A stretch of DNA of 12,217 nucleotides from Streptomyces sp. NRRL WC-3549 (GCF_000721935.1 NZ_KL585425.1:105820-118036); one strand, 5' to 3'; shown: positions 1 through 7,236, numbered from the stretch's first letter. The notes: generated by a model from the letters alone, not told the origin. A program made the numbers and translations.

Positions 1-595
1 TAGCCGGTGGCGGTCCCGGCTCACCTCCGCTCGCGCGGAGAGGACTCCGCAGGCGTACCGGCCGTCAAGGCCGTGGACGGCTCACCTCCGCTCGCGCGGA
101 GAGGACACCCGTGCGGCAGACCGCCGCGACCTGGACGCCGGCTCACCTCCGCTCGCGCGGAGAGGACTGATCGGTCAGCGTCTTCCCAGTCAGCAGGAAC
201 GGCTCACCTCCGCTCGCGCGGAGAGGACCACGTCGTGGTGCTCGACGGCGACGGTTCGTTCGGCTCACCTCCGCTCGCGCGGAGAGGACGTCCTGGTCCT
301 CCTCCTCGGCCTCGCCGCCCACGGCTCACCTCCGCTCGCGCGGAGAGGACTGTCACGGGCGGGCCTCGGGCCGTGGACGTTCCGGCTCACCTCCGCTCGC
401 GCGGAGAGGACCTCGGCATCCTCCCGCGAGACACCCCGTTCCACGGCTCACCTCCGCTCGCGCGGAGAGGACGGCCGGGCGAGCGGCCGGGACCTCAGCC
501 GCGGACGGCTCACCTCCGCTCGCGCGGAGAGGACCATCAGCAGCCGCAAAGTCTCGTTCAGTTGGACGGCTCACCTCCGCTCGCGCGGAGAGGAC
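1..595 (-). CRISPR. CRISPR array 1, type I-E, ten repeats in view, truncated at left edge
   Basis: Ten identical 29-nt repeats start at 17, 78, 139, 200, 261, 322, 383, 444, 506 and 567, separated by nine spacers. Eight spacers are 32 nt; the one at 473-505 is 33 nt. Bases 1-16 are probably part of a tenth spacer, so the array likely continues outside the window. Read on the minus strand, each repeat starts GTCCT, forms a six-pair stem (CTCCGC with GCGGAG) around a GCGA loop, and ends in the 8-nt tail GTGAGCCG. That matches the E. coli I-E plan, in which cleavage after the stem leaves an 8-nt 5' handle. The crRNA strand is therefore minus, colinear with the cas genes, and the leader-proximal (newest) end is the right end at 595, next to cas2e. 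Confidence 0.97.
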
Positions 596-630
596 CCTTC
601 CTGACCTGGCATCTTAGAGGGGATTTGCCA
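596..630 (-). promoter_or_regulatory. Leader of array 1, overlapping the 3' end of cas2e
   Basis: On the minus strand only 18 nt separate the cas2e stop codon (614-616) from the first repeat of array 1. The 14 nt touching the repeat, CCAGGTCAGGAAGG, are identical to those touching the first repeat of array 2. Ungapped comparison of the full 35 nt with 10212-10246 gives 29 identities by my count. The match runs through the stop codon and last codons of cas2e. In I-E systems the leader-repeat junction is where Cas1-Cas2 inserts new spacers, so a shared junction sequence is the expected leader signature. The true left limit of the leader is not visible; it may extend further into cas2e. Confidence 0.75.
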
Positions 631-925
631 TTTCTTGAATGTCTCGTCGGAAGGAAATCAGCGTCAGGCCGTCGAAGTCGGTGGGTGTTCGACGCCGGGT
701 CCCTGCCGTTTCGAGTTGGAAGCCCTGTTCGTTGTCGGCTGGGTACGCGAGGACGGACATGCCGTCGCCTGTACAGGCGGCCACTGATGCCCACAGTTCG
801 TCGCGGACTTTCGCGGAGACAGTGCCGACGTACAGCTCCGGTGTGACTTCGAGGAGCCAGCGGGTGAGAGCACCGCGGAGATGGTCTGGGACTGCGGTGG
901 CGGAGATGACGATCATCGAGGACAT
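614..925 (-). CDS. cas2e: Cas2, type I-E (CRISPR adaptation subunit)
   Basis: A 103-residue protein of the Cas2e (CasD2-type) family, the central dimer of the Cas1-Cas2 integrase that inserts spacers. It closely follows the E. coli I-E pattern: MSSMIVISATAVPDHLRGAL at the N-terminus, then WLLEV (residues 23-27), YVGTVSAKVRDELW (32-45), and TRRRTPTDFDGLTLISF (76-92). The ATG at 925 is chosen because AGGAAGG lies 8 nt upstream and the protein start fits the family; MIVIS at residue 4 is a possible alternative. It starts 25 nt after the cas1e stop, the only downstream junction that does not overlap. The last residues, after SFRRD, form a short tail whose DNA is also the leader of array 1, so the tail may be constrained by leader function rather than protein function. 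Confidence 0.95.
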   Translation of the reverse strand: MSSMIVISATAVPDHLRGALTRWLLEVTPELYVGTVSAKVRDELWASVAACTGDGMSVLAYPADNEQGFQLETAGTRRRTPTDFDGLTLISFRRDIQEMANPL

Positions 926-950
926 GCGTATCGCCTTCCTGCGGCACGGG

Positions 951-1943
951 TCATGGCATGTCCCTCCCGTGGTTGGTGCCTCCTGGGACCGCTCCGGCGA
1001 TCGGGTCCCAGAGGTCTACGAGTTGTTCCTCGGGATCGGGGGTTTCGTAGGTGGTGTTCGGGTCGAGGAGTTGTTGGATGTCGGTGACGATGCGTGGGAG
1101 GAGCCGGAAGAGGCGTAACTCGTTTCGGAAGGACCGTCTGGCCTCGGCTTCGGGGTTGCTGGAGGCGTGGAGGGAGAAGGCGAGCGGGATGGTCAGCTCT
1201 GCCTTGTAGAGGTCGGCGATGTCGTAGACGAGTGCCTGCTGGTTGCCGCTGTGGACGAATCCGAGGGCTGGCGAGCAGCCGAGTGCGGTGATGGCAGCGT
1301 GGACGATGCCGTACAGGCAGGTGTTGGCTGAAGAGAGGGCGAGGTTGACTGGGTCCTGGGTGTCCCAGGAGGCGGGGTCGTAGGCGCGGCGGAATCTGCC
1401 GATCTTGTATTGGCGGGCGAGGAGTTGGTAGTGCGCTTTGACGCGTTGGCCTTCCATGCCGCGGAGCTTGTCCAGGTTGGTGCCGTCGGTGGCTGTGCCG
1501 AGGCCGAAGCGTTTTTCGTACATGGCCTGGGCGATGGCGAGGCGGTGGGTGTCGTTGGCCCAGGCTCGGGTTTGGCGTTCGAGCCAGGTGGTGGTGAGGG
1601 ACTCGGGGACGGCGGATGAGTAGCAGCGCACGCCGCCGGATCCTGCGGTGATGACGGTGGTGCCGTTGCGGGCGAAAGTGGTGAGGGCGCGGGCGGTGAT
1701 GGAGGTGCCGGGTCGGAGCAGGACGCAGCTGAGGGCTGCGGTGGGGAGGTAGACGGTCTCGGTGCCTCGTTGTTCGCTGGTTACTTCCGCGCATACGCCG
1801 GTGTCGTCCTGGTGGATGCGGACGATGTCGAGGTAGAGGAAGGACAGGGAGTCGGCTATGCGGGGAAGCATCGCGACGGTGGGTGAGGTGAGTTTACGTC
1901 TCGCGGTGCTGGTGGTCGGTGGCTTGCGGGCGGGTGCTGTCAT
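951..1943 (-). CDS. cas1e: Cas1, type I-E (spacer integrase)
   Basis: A 330-residue Cas1e, the catalytic subunit that joins protospacers to the leader-repeat junction. The expected metal-binding residues are visible: E164 in GMEGQRVKAHY, H231 in GFVHSGNQQ, and D241/D244 in YDIADLYK. The N-terminal beta domain includes FLYLDIVRIHQ (35-45) and ITAGSGGVRCYSS (98-110). The frame stays open upstream to 2195, but that extension is arginine/proline-rich and is a shadow of cas6e. The ATG at 1943 overlaps the cas6e stop as ATGA, which suggests translational coupling; no strong ribosome site precedes it. The final residues after about 300 (TPDPEEQLVD onward) are acidic and proline-rich, as in other Cas1e tails. 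Length is near the usual 300-330. Confidence 0.97.
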   Translation of the reverse strand: MTAPARKPPTTSTARRKLTSPTVAMLPRIADSLSFLYLDIVRIHQDDTGVCAEVTSEQRGTETVYLPTAALSCVLLRPGTSITARALTTFARNGTTVITAGSGGVRCYSSAVPESLTTTWLERQTRAWANDTHRLAIAQAMYEKRFGLGTATDGTNLDKLRGMEGQRVKAHYQLLARQYKIGRFRRAYDPASWDTQDPVNLALSSANTCLYGIVHAAITALGCSPALGFVHSGNQQALVYDIADLYKAELTIPLAFSLHASSNPEAEARRSFRNELRLFRLLPRIVTDIQQLLDPNTTYETPDPEEQLVDLWDPIAGAVPGGTNHGRDMP

Positions 1944-2599
1944 CGGGGCTGCTTTGCTGGGGCGATGCTGAGGAGTCCGCAGCCGTAGGCCTTGCCGCGT
2001 CCAATGCCCTCGGTGATTTTCGTGCGCAGGAGGTCGGGATCGATGACGGCTGCGGTTCCGTCGAACTGGGTGCGTGCGTGGTGAATGCGTTGAGGCGTGC
2101 CGGTGGTGGGGCGTCGGCCTTGGGCGGCGTCGAGGGGGTGGGAGAGGAGTGTGAGGGATTTGAGGCCCGACAGGTCGGCCTGTCGCAGCCACCATTCGTC
2201 GGCAGCGGTTCCGGTGAGGGCGACGACGGGGGGCAGGTTGTGGAGGGCGCGGGTGGTGGCGCCAGGTTTACGGACGGGGCTGGCGACGCAGCGGTAGCGG
2301 ATGGTGAGTCCGGACTGGAGGGCGTCGAGCAGTGCGTCGAGAGGGCGGGTGAGGGCGGTGCCGTAGCCGGCGGGAAGACGGGCGAGGTCGGGTTCGTGGT
2401 TGGACTGGATGAGGATGTGCGTTCCGGTGGGGGCGTCTTCGGTGCGGAAGAGGATGGCGAAGCGGGCGCGGGGGTCGGGGCCGGCGTCCGGAGGGAAGAG
2501 GGACATGATGCGGCGGTGCATGCCGGTGGCTCCGGCGAGATCGCGGCGGGCTTCGCGGGAGCGGGCGTCGGGGACGAGTCGGGTGAGCCAGGTGGTCAC
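1940..2599 (-). CDS. cas6e: Cas6e (CasE) crRNA-processing endoribonuclease, Cascade subunit
   Basis: A 219-residue RAMP protein that cuts pre-crRNA at the 3' base of the repeat hairpin and stays bound as the Cascade head. The likely catalytic histidine is H28 in TGMHRRIMSLFP, the place of the E. coli CasE His20. The C-terminus carries the family glycine-rich loop, GIGRGKAYGCGLLSIAP (198-214). The start is a GTG at 2599: its GTGA overlaps the cas5e stop, GGAAGGGAG lies 6 nt upstream, and translation begins VTTWLTRLVPDAR, the expected first beta strand. The open frame further upstream (to 3025) is a proline/histidine-rich shadow of cas5e. The gene ends in an ATGA overlap with cas1e. Its substrate would be the 6-bp GCGA-loop hairpin of both arrays. 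Confidence 0.96.
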   Translation of the reverse strand: MTTWLTRLVPDARSREARRDLAGATGMHRRIMSLFPPDAGPDPRARFAILFRTEDAPTGTHILIQSNHEPDLARLPAGYGTALTRPLDALLDALQSGLTIRYRCVASPVRKPGATTRALHNLPPVVALTGTAADEWWLRQADLSGLKSLTLLSHPLDAAQGRRPTTGTPQRIHHARTQFDGTAAVIDPDLLRTKITEGIGRGKAYGCGLLSIAPAKQPR

Positions 2600-3465
2600 T
2601 GACGGCTCCCTTCCGGTGCAGTGAGCTGGTGGGTGCGCAGGTAGCGGGTGAGGGTGGTGAGGTGGTTGGTGCCCAGGCCGGTGAACTGGTCCCGGGGTAG
2701 GTGCAGGGTGCGCCGGTACAGAGGGCGGGCGCGGTAGGAGCGTTGGCGTGGGTGGAAGCCGGTGGGTTGGTCGTTGAGGGTGCTGGAGGGGTGGGTTCCG
2801 TCCTGGTTGCCCGGTGTGAGCATGTCGGGGTGGGCAGGCAGATGGGTGAGCGGTTGGTCGGCGAGGAAGTCGACGGGCCGGGATCTCTGAGTCGGGCGGG
2901 GCGTGGGTGCGGTGATGGGCAGGTGGATGAGGTGGTGCAGGGCGTCGTTGCTGTGCCCGAGCAGGAGGGGGCCTTCGGGCGGGCATGAACGGCGGCCCAG
3001 GTAGAGCGGCCAGCGGGGGTGGCACAGGGCGTCGGCGTAGGTATCGAGCAGTGCTTGGTCGTCGTGTGTGAGGGCGATCGTGAAGGCGGCGTCGGCGAGG
3101 TATGTGCGGTGGGTGAGGAGTGTGCCGGTATCGCCCGGGCGTTTCTTGCCTTCGGCGGTGGTGACCGTCTGTTTGCCGGACAGTCCGCCGCCGACGGTGT
3201 GCAGGTCGCGGAGCAGGACGCCGGGGCGGTCGGTGCGCACGGTCATGGACAGGGTGGCAAGGTCATCGATCGGTTCGTTGCGGTGCCGGCCGAGCGAGCT
3301 CGCGAGCAGTCCGATGACGGCGGAGCGGGTGGGGAAGGGAGCGGTGTCGCGTTCGTTGAAATGGCTGTGCAGGCCCCACGACTGCAGTGGGCCGGTCAGG
3401 CGCAGGAGCAGGCCCTGCCGCGGCGGGGGCCTTTCGGTGTCCGGGGGTGGGAGCGGGGTGTTCAT
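2596..3465 (-). CDS. cas5e: Cas5e (CasD), Cascade subunit binding the crRNA 5' handle
   Basis: A 289-residue Cas5e, which caps the crRNA 5' handle and contacts Cse1 in Cascade; in I-E systems it is structural, not the processing nuclease. The N-terminal RAMP strand is GLLLRLTGPLQSWG (18-31), followed by FPTRSAVIGLLASSLGR (44-60), the typical Cas5 start. The ATG at 3465 overlaps the cas7e stop as ATGA and has GGAG about 8 nt upstream; the frame open to 3585 is a shadow of cas7e. It is longer than E. coli CasD (about 224 residues) because of a proline-rich C-terminal half, roughly residues 190-260, with PTPRPTQRSRPVDF and GNQDGTHPSSTLNDQPTG. It ends in a GTGA overlap with cas6e. Confidence 0.95.
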   Translation of the reverse strand: MNTPLPPPDTERPPPRQGLLLRLTGPLQSWGLHSHFNERDTAPFPTRSAVIGLLASSLGRHRNEPIDDLATLSMTVRTDRPGVLLRDLHTVGGGLSGKQTVTTAEGKKRPGDTGTLLTHRTYLADAAFTIALTHDDQALLDTYADALCHPRWPLYLGRRSCPPEGPLLLGHSNDALHHLIHLPITAPTPRPTQRSRPVDFLADQPLTHLPAHPDMLTPGNQDGTHPSSTLNDQPTGFHPRQRSYRARPLYRRTLHLPRDQFTGLGTNHLTTLTRYLRTHQLTAPEGSRQ

Positions 3466-4646
3466 GCGGTGGCTCCGGCGGTCTGGACGGGAAGGGCGGC
3501 GTTGAGGGCGTCGGTGACGAGGGAGTCGAAGGACGTGTGGCGGTCGCCGAGCCCGTCCAGTCCCTTGGCGTCGAGGCCGGCCCACCCGGAGGCCAGGATG
3601 TGGCGGGTTCCCAGGAGCGTGTTCGCGGCCTGGGCGTATACGGCGAGGGCTTCGCAGGAGGCTGGGGCGTAACCACCCTGGCTTGAGGCGGCTACGGGGC
3701 TTTCGAACGCCGCGGCGTAGGAGACGGGCCGGTCGGTGCGCACGGAGAGGTGGACGAGATCGGGGATGGTGTGGGGAGCGGTGGAGTTCTTCTTGGCCTG
3801 GGGCAGGGAGAGGATGAAGGAGCTCAGGAAGGCGTCGGTGAGTTCCCGCAACGCGGTGGTGTCGTGACCGATGTTCGTGGCGAGGTCGCGCAGGTCGATG
3901 GTGGCGTAGCGGTAGAAGGTGCCGGAGCTGAATTCGGTGTGGCCCATGTGGCCGCTGCCGGTGGCATCGTTCCAGGTGGCTGTGACGTCGTCGACGGCAG
4001 CGAAGTAGTCGAGCTCGACGTCCGTTTCGTGGGTGGTCAGGGCGTGCGCGACCTGGACGGCGCCGTCGACGCCGGCGTTGTCGACCTCGGCGAGCATCCT
4101 GCCGAAGAGGTTGATGACGCCGTTACGTGAGCGCAGTACGTTCTCGACGCGGTCCTTGGGCAGCACGCTTTTGTCCGAGGGCTTCTTGATGTCCTTGGCA
4201 CTCTCCAGCTTGTCCCGGTGCTCCTCGGCGAGGTCGGCCAGCTCGGCCACGGCCGCCTCGGGAACGTAGACCATGGCGTTGGTCAGGACCCGGTTCGCGA
4301 GGACCTGCTTGGTGTCCTCGGGGTCCTTCGCCAGTTCGAACTTGATGCTGCTCGCGGCGGCCGCGTGCCCGCCGGCCCGCTCCGCCAGGGGCCGGGGCCA
4401 CCCCCGCTCCTGTTCCAGAACCCGGCTGACACGCTCACCGATACGGCGGGTACGCAGGGCCGCCTGCCCGATGCGCTCCTCGAAGGTGCCGCGCGCGGCA
4501 CGCTTCCAGGACTGGCTGCTGACCCTCGTGCGCAGCACGTTGCCGTACTGGACGGTCTTCACGGAGTTCGTGTCATCGCGGTTGAGGTTGGCGAAGGGAA
4601 CACTCTGGACGATGTGGATGTCGATGAAACGGGCGACGGGCAGCAT
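3462..4646 (-). CDS. cas7e: Cas7e (CasC), Cascade backbone subunit
   Basis: A 394-residue Cas7e, the protein that in known I-E Cascade is present in six copies along the crRNA spacer. Family landmarks in order are FIDIHIVQSVPFANLNRDD (7-25), VLRTRVSSQSWKRAAR (37-52), AHALTTHETDVELDYFAAVD (200-219) and HMGHTEFSSGTFYRYATIDL (233-252). These align clearly with E. coli CasC (LNRDD, RVRISSQSLKRA, EFSSGVFYRYA). The ATG at 4646 has AAGGAG 9 nt upstream. It is the first gene after a 100-nt gap from casB, in contrast to the overlapping genes on either side, and that gap holds a hairpin with a T run. The region 100-170 is lysine/glutamate-rich and helical in character. It overlaps cas5e by 4 nt. Confidence 0.97.
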   Translation of the reverse strand: MLPVARFIDIHIVQSVPFANLNRDDTNSVKTVQYGNVLRTRVSSQSWKRAARGTFEERIGQAALRTRRIGERVSRVLEQERGWPRPLAERAGGHAAAASSIKFELAKDPEDTKQVLANRVLTNAMVYVPEAAVAELADLAEEHRDKLESAKDIKKPSDKSVLPKDRVENVLRSRNGVINLFGRMLAEVDNAGVDGAVQVAHALTTHETDVELDYFAAVDDVTATWNDATGSGHMGHTEFSSGTFYRYATIDLRDLATNIGHDTTALRELTDAFLSSFILSLPQAKKNSTAPHTIPDLVHLSVRTDRPVSYAAAFESPVAASSQGGYAPASCEALAVYAQAANTLLGTRHILASGWAGLDAKGLDGLGDRHTSFDSLVTDALNAALPVQTAGATA

Positions 4647-4746
4647 GACGTACGACTCCTTGAGTGACGAGGTGCAAAAAGCGGGGGAGGTGCGAGTCCT
4701 CGCCCCGGGAAGTGCGGTGAGTGGCAGACGGCGTACCGTGCCCGGA
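4647..4746 (-). other. casB-cas7e intergenic gap
   Basis: A 100-nt non-coding gap that interrupts an otherwise tightly packed series of genes. On the minus strand it holds, in order, the terminator-like hairpin at 4707-4676 and the cas7e ribosome site AAGGAG at about 4656-4661. No clear promoter hexamers are visible, though a cas7e-specific promoter here cannot be excluded. Confidence 0.6.
4676..4707 (-). terminator. Terminator-like hairpin with T5 between casB and cas7e
   Basis: On the minus strand, CGGGG (4707-4703), a bulged C (4702) and GAGG (4701-4698) can pair with CCTC (4690-4687) and CCCCG (4686-4682) around a 7-nt loop. That gives nine G-C-rich pairs with one bulge. One C follows, then TTTTT (4680-4676). 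The shape is that of a weak intrinsic terminator or attenuator. It sits inside the cas gene series, so full termination would cut off cas7e to cas2e; partial termination, an RNA-processing site or protection of the cas7e mRNA 5' end are alternatives. Function is inferred from shape alone. Confidence 0.4.
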
Positions 4747-5511
4747 TCAGCCGGTCGGGGCCTCTTCGACAGGCTGCGGCTGTTGCAGTTCCTGCGCGTC
4801 CTGGCCGTCCGCGTCGGCCAGGGGATCCTTGGCGCGCAGCCGGTAGAAGTCCTGCAGCCAACGCCGGGAGATCCGGCCGGAGTGCCTGCGCCAGTGGCTG
4901 AGATCGTCGAGTACCTGCGCCCAGTCGACGTCCACGCCCAGGGAACACAGGTAGCTCACGGAAGCCGGCAAGTGCCGGTGCAGACCGGCGGGGCTCTGCC
5001 GGGTGAGGAGGTTGAGGCGGGCTTCGGCGGTGCCGGCCCGCATCTCCTTCTCCCTGCCGGGCCCCTGCACCACCGCCAGGGCGAACGTCGTGCCCAGGCT
5101 CGCACCGAACCGACCGGTTTCCGGCGCACCCGACCGGCGCTCACCCTCCCCTCGGGCCGGGTCGGCCTCAGCGTGGTCGGGGCGCCGGAGTGCGCTCCGC
5201 GGCTGAGCGGCGATCATCGCGGCCACCGCGTAATACGCGCGTTCCACGTCCGGGGACGGTGTTTCGGGGAGCCACGGTGCGATCAGCCGGTGCATACGGG
5301 GCACCGCGTCCAGGTCCTTGCGCAGGCCGCTACGCAGTGCCGTCCGGGCGCCGGGATCCTTCGCGCACGTCTCCTCGACCCACCGGGTGAAGGCGCGTGA
5401 GCGGTGTGTGCGTGCTCCTGCCGACTGCTGCGGGATCGCCGCGGCCTCCACGGAGTCCTTAGGAGGTGCTTGGCTCCCGGCGACGGGGGGCTGCGTCGAG
5501 GCGGTGGTCAT
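4747..5511 (-). CDS. casB: Cse2 (CasB, Cas11-type), Cascade small subunit
   Basis: A 254-residue Cse2, the helical small subunit that in known I-E Cascade is a dimer along the belly and helps hold the displaced DNA strand. Recognisable pieces are FTRWVEETCAKDPGARTALR (41-60), HRLIAPWLP (74-82), YYAVAAMIAAQP (92-103), LHRHLPASVSYL (176-187) and the C-terminal RRWLQDFYRLRAK with its basic and aromatic residues. It is long for the family (E. coli CasB is about 160). The extra length is a disordered N-terminus of about 35 residues, a charged insert near residues 104-135 (RRPDHAEADPARGEGERR), and a Gln/Pro-rich tail. The ATG at 5511 overlaps the casA stop as ATGA, with AAGGAG 8 nt upstream, so the long N-terminus is probably real. 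Confidence 0.93.
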   Translation of the reverse strand: MTTASTQPPVAGSQAPPKDSVEAAAIPQQSAGARTHRSRAFTRWVEETCAKDPGARTALRSGLRKDLDAVPRMHRLIAPWLPETPSPDVERAYYAVAAMIAAQPRSALRRPDHAEADPARGEGERRSGAPETGRFGASLGTTFALAVVQGPGREKEMRAGTAEARLNLLTRQSPAGLHRHLPASVSYLCSLGVDVDWAQVLDDLSHWRRHSGRISRRWLQDFYRLRAKDPLADADGQDAQELQQPQPVEEAPTG

Positions 5512-7106
5512 CCCGTGGGCTCCTTGGCCTTGGCGTTCGTAGGTGAAGCGGCCCGCTTCTTGCGGGGGCCGCCGTACAGGTCGATCCGGGCCTCGGACAC
5601 CGCCTTCGCTCCGCGCAGTGTCCGGGTCACCGGCGCGGTCACCGCGTCGTACGCCTCCTCGGCCAGGTGCAGAAAGGCACGACGGGTCTGTCCCGGGTCG
5701 AACCCTGCGTCGGGAAGGGTTCCGGTACGGTCCAGACAGGCGAACCGCTTCCAGAATTCAGCTTCGGCCCGGGGCCAGTACCGGGCTCCCGCGTCAGCCG
5801 CCCACGCGCCGCCGTCCGCTTTCGCGTCCTTCACGTACGCGGCCCACGCCCGTTTCACCGCACGGTCCAAGCGGCGCCCGTACAGCTCGCCCAGTTGCCG
5901 CAGCCGCCCCACCGCGGGCACCGTCCGCGGGTCGTTGCGCTCCGCGAACCCCAGCACGGGCGGGGTACCCGCGTCGACGAACTGGGTGTCCTTGGCCTGG
6001 CCTTCCTGATCGAAGCCGAGCGCCCGCACCCGCAGGTCCTCGGAGACCTCCATGGCTGAGTCGAACACGCGTGGCTGCTCGGGGTGGGCGTTGCCGGCAG
6101 GAGGGTGCTGGAGCAGCAGCGCGTCCAGGTCCCGCCACAACGCGCGTTGGGCGTCGGCAGGGCGTGGATAGCGGTTGCCCTGCTGGCTGATCTGCCAGAT
6201 CAGGTAGTCGTCCTCCCTGGGCATGCGCTCACCGCGGTAGGCCCAGGTGATGAACGCGTCCTGCACGTGATCGCCGTCATCGGCGGGGACCAGGAGCAGT
6301 GCGTGCTGGGAGCGGGCGGTGAGCCGCGAGCACGGCCCGTGGGAGGCCCGCGGCGGACGGTCCGGGTCGGGCAGGGTGTCCCATTCCCAGGGGCAGAGGT
6401 CTTCCGTGCGCCGGACCGTAGAGGCCGGGGGGACCAGGCCGGCCAGAAGCGTTTCGAAGAGCGATTCGCCTTCGGGATGGTAGGAGAGCGCGGTGCGCAG
6501 CGGGCCCGCAGTGGCGCTGGCGGATTTCGTCCCGTTGACGTCGCGGGACGAGCAGCGGCCCGAAGGGCCGTAACAGTGCCAGATCAGGAGGCTGAGAGCG
6601 GCTTCCTGCGCGGTCGGCAGGTCGGGGGCGGCGTCGGTGTCGTGCCGGAACCATGAATGGTTGTTACCGGAAGGGCGGGTCACGATCAGCTTGTTCACGC
6701 CGGCGGTGTTTTCCGTGTCGCACTGCTGCGCGAGGCGGGCATCCTGCATCCAGGGCCGTCCGCCCTGAGGGTCGTACAGGAAGAAGCGGCTCCGTAACGG
6801 GCCGAAGTACGCAGTCACCTGGGCCTGGTCGAATGCTTCGTTGTCACGCACGTCCAAGCGCCGCTCGCCCCAGTCGCCGGGGCCGGATTCATCGAGGCCG
6901 GTGATCCGGGCGGTCAGTGCGTACAGGACGCGTAAGAGGGCGGAGTGGGCCGGTGCGTCAGCGACGGCGAGGGAGGCGATGTCAGCGCTTTGCACGAACA
7001 GGTCGTGCAGGCCCAGGTAGTCAGGGCGGGCATCGAGAGAGGTGTCGGGTTTCCAGCGCACCGGGATCCATGGCTGGTCGATCAGGTTGTAGGTGGCGTC
7101 CTGCAT
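5508..7106 (-). CDS. casA: Cse1 (CasA, Cas8e), Cascade large subunit, PAM recognition
   Basis: A 532-residue Cse1, which reads the PAM, helps open the target DNA and docks Cas3. Landmarks are the N-terminal YNLIDQPWIPVRW (6-18), SALLRVLYALTARI (55-68), RSRFFLYDP.GGRPWMQDA (105-123), NKLIVTRPSGNNHSWF (138-153) and ALSLLIWHCYGPSGR (170-184), then a helical C-terminal domain ending in a basic tail (GGPRKKRAASPTNAKAKEP). The frame is open back to 7283. The ATG at 7106 is chosen because the family begins with the NLIDQPWIP segment, CAGGAC lies 5-10 nt upstream, and the 59 residues before it look non-coding. It follows cas3 after a 130-nt gap and overlaps casB by 4 nt. Size matches the family (about 500-560). 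Confidence 0.95.
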   Translation of the reverse strand: MQDATYNLIDQPWIPVRWKPDTSLDARPDYLGLHDLFVQSADIASLAVADAPAHSALLRVLYALTARITGLDESGPGDWGERRLDVRDNEAFDQAQVTAYFGPLRSRFFLYDPQGGRPWMQDARLAQQCDTENTAGVNKLIVTRPSGNNHSWFRHDTDAAPDLPTAQEAALSLLIWHCYGPSGRCSSRDVNGTKSASATAGPLRTALSYHPEGESLFETLLAGLVPPASTVRRTEDLCPWEWDTLPDPDRPPRASHGPCSRLTARSQHALLLVPADDGDHVQDAFITWAYRGERMPREDDYLIWQISQQGNRYPRPADAQRALWRDLDALLLQHPPAGNAHPEQPRVFDSAMEVSEDLRVRALGFDQEGQAKDTQFVDAGTPPVLGFAERNDPRTVPAVGRLRQLGELYGRRLDRAVKRAWAAYVKDAKADGGAWAADAGARYWPRAEAEFWKRFACLDRTGTLPDAGFDPGQTRRAFLHLAEEAYDAVTAPVTRTLRGAKAVSEARIDLYGGPRKKRAASPTNAKAKEPTG

Positions 7107-7236
7107 GGGTGTCCTGTCAACTGGGTCATACCGCACAGCGGTCGAGAAGGCCCGAGGGCGTGCTGCCCGACAGGGCGGCCCACCGCATGCAAAGTAACGA
7201 AAAAGCGCGGGTTGCGTGAAGGAAGTGTGAACTTGA
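7107..7236 (-). promoter_or_regulatory. cas3-casA intergenic region, possible Cascade operon promoter
   Basis: A 130-nt gap between the cas3 stop and the casA start, with an AT-rich patch (about 7187-7257) unusual for this DNA. On the minus strand TTCACG, then 17 nt, then TTACTT resembles a weak -35/-10 pair (four and three consensus matches). An imperfect hairpin, GCCGCCC-TGTC-GGGCAGC with one mismatch, lies at 7179-7162. No terminator with a T run directly follows a strong stem. The region may give the Cascade and adaptation genes a promoter separate from cas3, as is known for E. coli; here that rests on gap length and composition only. Confidence 0.35.

Noticed and set aside
7..846. Long plus-strand frame and its minus-strand partner across array 1
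   Set aside because: The translation is the CRISPR repeat read in three rotating frames (AHLRSRGED, GSPPLARRG, LTSARAERT), because the 61-nt period shifts frame by one each unit.
1944..2195. N-terminal extension giving a 414-residue Cas1, possibly a fusion
   Set aside because: The extension is Arg/Pro/His-rich, lies inside cas6e in another frame, and the ATGA-coupled start at 1943 gives a normal Cas1e.
1919..2602. Gly-rich 227-codon plus-strand frame opposite cas6e
   Set aside because: Low-complexity Gly/Glu/Val text antisense to a clear Cas6e with ribosome site and coupling on both sides.
7176..7184. Handle-like GGTGGGCCG upstream of casA, considered as a crRNA-like regulator (CreA type)
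   Set aside because: Eight of nine bases match the repeat tail, but no repeat-like stem precedes it and such a short GC-rich match is expected by chance a few times in 12 kb.
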